Shown here piece after piece: positions 57,281-64,000 of a stretch of DNA of 64,000 nucleotides (position 1 is the stretch's first letter; each line of letters opens with the position of its first letter). Below the pieces are notes generated by a model. The model did not search any database. It was not told where the DNA came from and saw only the letters and a list, made by a program, of their open reading frames with translations. Source of the stretch: Phaeosphaeria sp. MPI-PUGE-AT-0046c (taxonomy: Eukaryota; Ascomycota; Dothideomycetes; Pleosporales; Phaeosphaeriaceae); the NCBI GenBank assembly GCA_020747045.1, contig JAGTJN010000002.1, positions 682,001 through 746,000 of the forward strand, read 5' to 3'. Made by a program: the position numbers and the translations under genes.

Positions 57281-58307
57281 ATGGCACCCATTACAGATAC
57301 AGTCGTCGACGAGCTCAAGAGCACGGTCCACAAGCTCGAGCAGCGTATTGCTGAGCTAGAAGGCAGGTTATCGGGCCATGGCGGGGGTTCCTCGACGGCG
57401 CAGGAGAGCGTGAGGATGATCTTGATGGGGCCGCCAGGTGCAGGTGCGTGGGCGTAGCTGTTGAGAAGATGTGTAATGGGATGCTGACAACGGCGCAGGC
57501 AAGGGCACACAAGCACCGCGCATCAAGGACAAATTCTGCGCATGCCATCTTGTACGTTGCATTCACTTGCAGGAGCTGGCTGGAGGAGCGGCGATATCAC
57601 AAGACCACGATGCTGACAGGTGTAGGCCACGGGAGATATGCTCCGCGCACAAGTCGCAGCAAAGACGCCCCTCGGTCGGGAAGCCAAGAAGATCATGGAC
57701 GCTGGTGGTCTTGTCAGCGACGAGATCATGGTCAACATGATCAAGACTGAGCTCGAGAGCAACCAGGAGTGCAAGCAAGGGTACGTCAAAGTGGCATGGG
57801 AATAGGCGTGCATGATCGATCTAGTCGCTAACTACGTCTCGCAGCTTCATCCTCGACGGCTTCCCACGAACAGTCACCCAAGCCGAGAAGCTGGACGGCA
57901 TGCTCCAGGCCACCCAGAAGCCGCTCCAGCACGCCGTCGAGCTCCAAATCGACGACGCCCTCCTCGTCTCGCGTATCACCGGCCGTCTGGTCCACCCCGC
58001 ATCCGGCCGCTCATACCACAAGATCTTCAACCCACCCAAGGCCCCCATGACCGATGACGCGACCGGCGAGCCGCTTATCCAGCGATCCGACGACAACGAG
58101 GAGACGCTCAAGAAGCGCCTCGCGACATACCACGCGCAGACCAGCCCCGTCGTTGCATACTACCAGAAGACGGGCATCTGGAAGCCCATCGATGCAAGCC
58201 AAGATCCAGGCCAGGTGTGGAAGAGCCTGCTCAAGGTTTTCGACGACAAGGCGTATGTTGCCGGACGGTCGGGCAGCCTTTTGAACAAGATTGGCTTGAA
58301 GAACTAG
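57281..58307 (+). CDS. ADK1: Adenylate kinase (ATP:AMP), long form
   Basis: Predicted 277-aa enzyme keeping ATP, ADP and AMP in balance in cytosol and mitochondrial intermembrane space. Exons 57281-57443, 57499-57551, 57626-57780 and 57845-58307; introns of 55, 74 and 64 nt. An N-terminal helix of about 45 residues (KSTVHKLEQRIAELEGRL) precedes the core, as in other filamentous fungi. The P-loop GPPGAGKGTQ is split by intron 1. AMP-binding segments are LATGDMLRAQVAAKT and GFILDGFPRTVTQAE. The long-type LID starts GRLVHPASGRSYHKIFNPPK and lacks zinc cysteines. DDNEETLKKRL and the C-terminal GKASLL-like helix complete the fold. The 54-nt exon 2 boundaries were fixed by the GKGTQ and CHLATGD joins. 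Confidence 0.95.
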
Positions 58308-58895
58308 ATAGTCTGCAAAGTACAGCAGATGCTCTTAAAGCGAACACATTATGGTCATGGTTGGAACGAAAAGTCATCTTCAGGCTTGGGCATGAGGACG
58401 CATGTAGCTAAAGGTTCAATGTATTTGTACAGACGCATTCGCATCCGGCAGTCGACGTGTTGGGCGATGGTGCGCTTCTCTTCCAGATCAGATGCCCAGT
58501 ACTGAAATGCACGTGTCTGCAAAGTTATTGAGTGTACAGCCGGTGATTTATATATCGTGCAACCGCGTCCAATCATCAGAATTCTGCGCACACTCTCAAG
58601 CTAACACCCGTGCGACCGTTCTAGAAAGTAAAATGTGGTTCTGGCCACGAACGTACCAAGGTGCTTTCGGCGTTTAGCCTTCCCAAGCTCCGACGGGACC
58701 ATCGTCTTTCCACTCCCCCAAACCACGCGGAAGACAAAGTGTCCTCCACGTCTCCGCATTCAGGCTCCAGTGCCGGCGCATACTCCCGATACTACCACTA
58801 CTACCAATCTTCACCGTCTGCCACTCCCAGCCACTCCTCGCCAGCGCACGACCACCCCAAGCACCTGCGCTTCAGCGCATCTCATAGATTCCAAC
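58308..58895. other. Intergenic stretch between ADK1 and BET1
   Basis: About 590 nt. Short overlapping ORFs only; the last 200 nt are CT-rich and probably the BET1 promoter and leader. Confidence 0.4.
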
Positions 58896-59614
58896 ATGTC
58901 AAACAGGTACGCGCGCAGTACTACCACATCCACTACAAAGTACAGCTTTACTAATGGGGATTATAATGTCTAGGTTCGGCCGCGCCGACGCCCGCGACGA
59001 CCTCTTCAGCTCCTACAACCGGTCCGCCTCGCCCTCCAAATCCAAATCGAAGCCAAAGTCCCCGTACGGCGGCTATGGCTACGCTGCTGCGCCCGCTGCT
59101 GCGTACCCCGGTGCAAACGGCTCGAGTATGGGCGCGGGCAACGGGGACTTGTACCCGGGGCGAAGTTCAGGCGGGGGGTATGGAGTAGGTGGTGGTGGTA
59201 GTAGCGATTTCGTTGGAGGGATGAGATCTGCGACGCCGAACTCAAGGGGCCAGTATAGTTCTGCGGTGCTGGATGAGCTGGAGAGTCAGAATGACAACGA
59301 ACATGTCGGCATGTTGGTGAGCAAGGTGAAGCAGTTGAAGGATGTAAGATGCACCACCACCCATTTACCTTGTGTGACCTTTCCCATTTGTTTGCTGACG
59401 CTCTGTGTAGCTTACTCACCTCATCGGCGACGAAATTCGCGATTCCACCTCCCTCGCTGAGAAGATGAACGACCAGTTTGAGAACTCGAGACTCAAGCTC
59501 CGGGGCACGATGAATAGGATGATGAGGATGGCTGAGAAGACGGGCGTTGGGTGGAAGGTGTGGCTTGGATTCTTCGCGGCCGTCATACTGCTGTTCTGGT
59601 GGGTTTGGTTATGA
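58896..59614 (+). CDS. BET1: SNARE protein Bet1 (ER-Golgi transport)
   Basis: Predicted 194-aa Qc-SNARE of COPII vesicle fusion with the Golgi. Three exons: 58896-58906 (only 11 nt, MSNR split), 58974-59343 and 59411-59614; introns of 67 nt each. After the start comes a family-type FGRADARDDLFSSYN, then a Gly/Ser/Tyr-rich spacer (residues about 22-95) that is longer than in yeast Bet1 (142 aa). The SNARE helix spans about residues 100-165 (LDELESQNDNEHVGMLVSKVKQLKDLTHLIGDEI, zero-layer Gln in the expected region). The single C-terminal anchor is at about 172-193 (VWLGFFAAVILLFWWVWL). The second intron falls within the SNARE helix. Confidence 0.92.
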
Positions 59615-60031
59615 TAGAGTGGTCTACAAGACATGGAATTACACGCATTGGCATTGCATTTGGCGAGGAGTTTGGGCGCATCTTTGGTATTCGATGTGCA
59701 CGGAGACGACTGCTCTATAGGGCGGGTCATACTTGGAAAATTAATGTGAAGGATATGTTGTATTGTGTATAAATGGGGGCATCCAGGGTAGTATTGTGCA
59801 TAGCTCGGAAGATATTGGAATTCTAGCAGATCCCAACCAACATCCCATCTCTACTGTCCAAGCAGCGTCAACATGAAATGTCGTGACTTTGAACATTGTC
59901 CTCAATCACGCTTGTTGCATCAAATATAGCGATCGATACTTCAGTCAATATGTCTTTCTTGCGGCAGTGAAGAAAGTATCAGCGTACAGAAAGAAAGCTC
60001 CAGTCTATGTCATCAAGATGCTAACACCTCT
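59615..60031. other. Convergent intergenic stretch
   Basis: About 420 nt between the 3' ends of BET1 (+) and the GNAT gene (-). No feature seen. Confidence 0.4.
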
Positions 60032-60781
60032 TCAAGTTCCCTGAGGATACCTAACCATCTGAGGACACCTCAGCAGCCCATATCCCAACCCCTTCCCTGC
60101 CCAGTCACTGAGATCAATATCAGTACTATCCACCGTCTTCCACCCCATCTTCTGATAAAAGATTTCGGCTGAAGCGGTGGTTTGCACAATGACCATATCA
60201 TTCTCTAGTCCATACTCACGGTACATGTATTCGATCATCATCTTTCCGATCCCTTGCCCTTGCCATGTAATTTTGACGTTCATCGCTCCAATTGCTGATT
60301 CATGACATATTACATTAGTCTCGTCGAATGATATCGAGCTGAGCAAGATATACTCACTGACATGGGGCTTGCCGCCCGTGATCCCACGCCATTTGGCGAT
60401 CACCTCCCTCGACCAGTACTGTCCAAAACTTTCCGGGTTAGTAGGTCCTACCTCCCCATCAGGATGGGCACTTGACGTTGCCCCAGTGTTGACCCAGCTC
60501 CCGTCCTCCCACTTCACCAGAGCCCATCCTACGGTCTCTCCATTTCGTGTATCGACAGCTTTGATCAAGTGGAACTTCTGCCCATCGGGTTCAGTAAATC
60601 GTTTGGACAATCGAGTGATAAGGGTATCGGATTCTTTCTCCTTGGCAATTTTGTGGTAAGGGCTGAATTGGAAATGGGTCAGAAGAGAGCTCTCGGCCGC
60701 TTCTGTACGGATGGCTGCGAGAGTGGGGATGTCGGCGAGCGTGGCGGGGAGGATAGAGATGTGATTCGTCATACTTGTCAT
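60032..60781 (-). CDS. GNAT-family N-acetyltransferase
   Basis: Acetyl-CoA-dependent acetyltransferase of unknown substrate. Start at 60781; MTSMTN gives two close ATGs. The frame is open throughout, but a 63-nt segment (60295-60357) looks like an intron: perfect GTGAGT donor, GACTAAT branch and AATCAG acceptor, and a length that is a multiple of three. Removing it yields 228 aa and joins GGKPHV to TIGAMNVKITWQGQGIGKMM, putting the expected beta4 strand directly before the pyrophosphate loop QGQGIGK. The unspliced reading would be 249 aa. Other features are the N-terminal strand ISILPATLADIPTLAAI, WALVKWEDGSW, and the C-terminal TTASAEIFYQKMGWK, typical for the family. Fungal members of this kind often act on small molecules. 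Confidence 0.82.
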   Translation of the reverse strand: MTSMTNHISILPATLADIPTLAAIRTEAAESSLLTHFQFSPYHKIAKEKESDTLITRLSKRFTEPDGQKFHLIKAVDTRNGETVGWALVKWEDGSWVNTGATSSAHPDGEVGPTNPESFGQYWSREVIAKWRGITGGKPHVSEYILLSSISFDETNVICHESAIGAMNVKITWQGQGIGKMMIEYMYREYGLENDMVIVQTTASAEIFYQKMGWKTVDSTDIDLSDWAGKGLGYGLLRCPQMVRYPQGT

Positions 60782-62052
60782 GACCTACGAGCACGATACA
60801 TGTACAGACTCAAGGGGTCACTTTGATCTTTTTTGCGTTCAGAACAAATGTTGTATGGGCGCTTATCGCTGACGATTCCGATGCTGTGGTGCAAGATCGA
60901 CAACTCTATTGGCCGTTGGCTCCTGCCATACTTGGTGTAGTGCTTAGCTATATTGCATCTCACAACAACAAACATGACCAAGCTTTCGGATCTTCAAGAA
61001 CAGGTCCCCTGGTCGAAATGTATGCCGGGCGTACGACTTGACATCAGCCTAAGTCATGCAACGGCCCTTTAGGATAACGTTGACTGTCATCCCAGTAGAC
61101 TGAACACAGGTGCGAACCCACTTCAATCTTTACAATCCCTTAGAGTACACAAAGCTCTTTTCAAGGCTACATGATGGTGAAAATGGCAGCCAGGAGAATT
61201 CTGACTTAGGCTATATAGAGACGCACTCATCGTTCAAGCCCACCCTCCAAGACGTCAGCCGAAGAACTTACGTCGCAAGCAGCCATGATATTGATTCCAT
61301 CATCGGAGTATGCGACCTTCCACGCTCCCCTGCTCCGAGACCCACACATCCTTCGCGTACATCGACCGCTCAGACAAGCATTGTGGTGACATGCAAAGGC
61401 CAATTAAGCATATCTGGGCCACAAGATCCCTTGGCGATGGCACTCCGATAGCACTCCGATCGATCAATATAGCCATCCTAGGCTTCGAATCTCGAGATAT
61501 ACCTCAGCGTCGTACGAATGCCAGACTCTGCAGCACGCATCCTGTCGCATACCACGGACTGGCGTACTTTGTGGCCCACAAATGCCCCCTCGCCTTTCCG
61601 CAACGGTCCGTCGAGATCAAGATCTGCCGTCGATGTGAATTTTATCAGGCCATCGAGCGATATGCAAGGTCTCTGTATGGTCTGAAGAAGCTTCGAGCCA
61701 GGATTCATCGTCGCTTTCGTCTGGTCATGACGGTGCTGACAACGTGGAGCACTGGCCCGGAGTATTGAACCCTACTCCATCTTAGCACAATCTTTGCAAA
61801 TACATGTTAGATCGGCCAAAGAGCCATCTTTGCCTTCGAGTACTACCTTGCTCTAATCACAGGTTGTTGTGCTTCATGCTTGGTTGCATCATACAAAAAC
61901 TATGAGGATCGAGTGTCCGACTCAGCTAGTCGGCGACGTAGCTATAAAGAAGACAGTGAAGCCGGCTTTCATCGTTAAACCACTCTCAGAGCTTCTCATA
62001 CTTCTCAGATCATTTTCATACCCAAACACCAACTTATACATCTTCAGCCATC
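60782..62052. other. Intergenic stretch, 1.3 kb, with one doubtful ORF
   Basis: Mostly without coding character. A 152-aa plus-strand ORF (61310-61768) ends with a basic helical segment (ICRRCEFYQAIERYARSLYG) that looks more protein-like than its surroundings and might be the 3' exon of a small gene. No start or splice partner is convincing. The last 150 nt before 62053 look like the promoter and leader of the secreted-protein gene. Confidence 0.4.
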
Positions 62053-62682
62053 ATGTTTGGCAAGTTCTTCATCACTTCAGCAATGGCGTTGCTTGCCACA
62101 GCCGCAGACTCAAACAGTACCTCGAGCGACTTGGCGACTCAAATCATCAGGGTTGGGGACTTGACGAGGATCGCCTATATGCTCCACCGTGATGTCGTCG
62201 AAATAAACAACGACGCATCCGTTCGGCACGTAACAGTTGCTACTCTCGACGCAATCGCCAACCAAGCACTGGCGTACCAGGAGATGAATAACTCGCCCAC
62301 GGCCAAGCGTGCTACATACACAGAGGCAGAACAGTCCCAGATTGCGGAAGCTTATGCTGATGTAAGTCAAACAACCACTGTAATTTCATAAACGCTAGGA
62401 CTTGACTCACGCGATGCCACTGCGAAACAGTACATGAGCATCACTACCGCGATGCTCGGCGCTGCCGTAGACAAACACTTTGCAGTCGTCTCGCACAATG
62501 CTGGACACACTGAAGGTGCCGCCATGAATTATAGCATGGCTGCCACGAAAAGCTGGTCGGAGGGTGTGCTTGCGAGCATCCCAGCACAGAAGTCGGCGAT
62601 GACCGTGCAGAAGGCGGTGCATGATAACACTTATCAGATGACAGTCGACCTTTATTTGAATGGGCCGGCCGGTCTGGCTTGA
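62053..62682 (+). CDS. Small secreted cysteine-free protein, HsbA-like
   Basis: Predicted 186-aa protein of exons 62053-62361 and 62431-62682; the 69-nt intron (GTAAGT...AACAG) joins AEAYAD to YMSITTAM in phase 0. A signal peptide is clear (MFGKFFITSAMALLATAA) with cleavage near residue 18. The mature part is all-helical in appearance, rich in Ala, Thr and Ser, and has no cysteine. One NST sequon lies just after the cleavage site. The pattern of spaced amphipathic helices recalls HsbA/galactomannoprotein-type secreted proteins, which coat hydrophobic surfaces; that link is weak. It could equally be a lineage-specific secreted protein with a role on a host or substrate. Confidence 0.75.
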
Positions 62683-62924
62683 GGACATAGCATGACAACG
62701 GACGTCGAACTTTGCTTGCAGATTGACAAAGCAGCTAGGGTGGGGATTGGAAATGAACCGGACGAATGGGTAATGAGGAGCTGGTGCGGGTTTTGTAGGG
62801 ATAAGTAGAAGCTGTCGATTAACTGCCGTTCGTTAGATGAGCAATCCAAGTACTGGATAAAAACCATCATGCATAACTTTGCTCCTTGTTACATTCCGAA
62901 TGGTGTAGTGTACATGTGACCGGC

Positions 62925-63953
62925 TTACGTTTTCCACTCTGCCGTCCTGACTTCTGGCCCATTCCGCTTCTCAAACCCTTCCGAGATCTCCTTCTCTTTG
63001 CCTTTCCAGAGCATCCACGTTCCGACGACGACAATAGCGGTGAGAATAGCCGAAACAACAAAGTAAAGCCATAGCCAACCCGAATAGATCTTTCCGTCGA
63101 GATTCGCGTTGAAGCTGAAAAATGAGGTACTGAAGAATGTGGCGGTAAACGTTGGGGGTAAGAAGAAGATCGTGATCGCGGCAATGACTCGCATTACGGC
63201 GGAGTCTCGTGAGGTGGATATTGCCACCATCTGCGAAGATTCTGCAAGATCGGTGCTGGTTGAAGCCAGACGCAGACTGACGGCAGAGTCGCGTTGGGCT
63301 ATACCGCTGTGGACCTTCAGTCTGTCAATACTCGTGATCGTTGCCCTCTTGGTAAACACTTACAGTCTGTACCAAAGATTGAACTCGTTTCGATAGATAG
63401 TCCACTCGATCTTGCAAGCCAGTGTTCCAAGCACGTAGATGAGAATGAGTCTCAAGCAGTAATTGCTCAACTTCAGCTGCAGCCTCATCTAATATACCAT
63501 TTTTGACAGCCTGCACGCGGTACCGATTTGCTACTTGGTCCATGAAGAGTAGTTGTCGCGCAGTGTGCCTGCCTGACCATGCATGGTATGCAAGACTGGT
63601 GTTTGCCGCGTTCAATTCTTTCGACAGGGTCGTATAGTCGATATCTATAGGATCTGAAACATCGGCATGATCAGATCGAATTCCCAACTTTCGTTCGTTC
63701 CAGTACACCAGGTCTGCCCAAATACCTAAAGATACCTGTCTTTGTTCGATGTTGAATTGAATCAGCATACTAGGGATTAGGAACGCGGACTCTTTCGCGC
63801 TGCCACGTTCTACACTTTCGGCGAACCGATGGTAGTTGGTGCTGGCCAAACCCTGAATATATATGTACATGTGCCTAGTTGGGAAATGGTAAGTGAACGA
63901 TGCGCCAAAGCATACATAGTTTGACGTGTCAGGTATGGACTGAAGAATGAAGC
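62925..63953 (-). CDS. CorA-like membrane protein, 3' part
   Basis: C-terminal about 330 residues of a fungal CorA-like protein; the gene continues past the right edge. Exons seen are 63364-63953 and 62925-63314; the 49-nt intron (GTAAGT...CTGAAG) joins SLVQT to VHSGIAQRDS in frame. A further intron, 63954-64000, ends CGAG, and its GTAAGC donor lies on the last bases of the window. Visible parts are a soluble region (SFTYHFPTRHMYIYIQGL, then a long helix ending YLSKRVQSLVQT) and two membrane helices: one begins RDSAVMRVIAAITIFFLPPTF and the second is WLYFVVSAILTAIVVVGTWM. The usual CorA GMN loop is not seen between them, as in many fungal members, so Mg2+ transport is not assured. The tail is acidic and basic mixed. 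Confidence 0.8.
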
Positions 63954-64000
63954 CTCGTAGATGTCAGTTACTACAAGTAAAGCAGGCGGTGCATGCTTAC

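Noticed and set aside
1..64000. CRISPR arrays, insertion sequences, rRNA or prokaryotic operons
   Set aside because: Intron-rich eukaryotic genes throughout; no spaced direct repeats or terminal inverted repeats were noticed by eye.

Overview
The window is nuclear DNA of a filamentous ascomycete (Pezizomycotina), most likely a dothideomycete of the Pleosporales type. Evidence: most genes are split by short GT-AG introns (about 44-100 nt, usually with a CTAAC/CTGAC-like branch point), gene spacing is compact on both strands, and the gene content includes HET-type incompatibility relics, a MARVEL protein, a CorA-like protein and a fungal LtrA membrane protein. The class-level placement is inference from family resemblance; no database was searched. 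Exon joins below were worked out by hand from splice motifs, reading frame and family conservation.

Layout. 1-11.7 kb: 5' part of the polyphosphate polymerase VTC4 (-), a MYND zinc-finger protein (+), a HET-like relic (+), the inner-kinetochore protein Mis6/CENP-I (-, six exons), a conserved-looking orphan (+), a small serine-palmitoyltransferase-subunit-like membrane protein (-) and a mitochondrial GGQ release-factor-like protein (+). 11.7-18.2 kb: a gene-poor stretch holding a broken ORF, a MARVEL protein and a second HET relic that keeps one reading frame through five internal stops. 18.2-32.3 kb: mainly membrane proteins: an 806-aa protein of unknown role, an MFS transporter, an LRR protein with a fungal NLR-type N-terminal domain, EMC7, an LtrA-family protein and an Nha1/Sod2-type Na+/H+ antiporter.

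32.7-44.1 kb: complex I 75/78-kDa subunit, delta-12 fatty acid desaturase, CoA-type Nudix hydrolase, the purine enzyme ATIC (ADE16/17) and the H2A.Z chaperone CHZ1. 44.1-47.2 kb: a long upstream region leading to GLT1 (NADH-glutamate synthase, 2135 aa). 54.2-64 kb: YME2, adenylate kinase ADK1, the SNARE BET1, a GNAT acetyltransferase, a small secreted cysteine-free protein and the 3' part of a CorA-like membrane protein cut by the right edge.

Most of the window is housekeeping: nitrogen assimilation (GLT1), purine synthesis and adenylate balance (ATIC, ADK1), mitochondria (NDUFS1, YME2, release factor), ER/Golgi and lipid functions (EMC7, BET1, SPT small subunit, desaturase), ion transport, and chromosome biology (CENP-I, CHZ1). 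The accessory signal is nonself recognition: two decayed HET genes, both apparently lacking the HET core, plus an NLR-like/LRR protein without a visible nucleotide-binding domain. I saw no CRISPR array, rRNA, tRNA, biosynthetic cluster or intact transposon.
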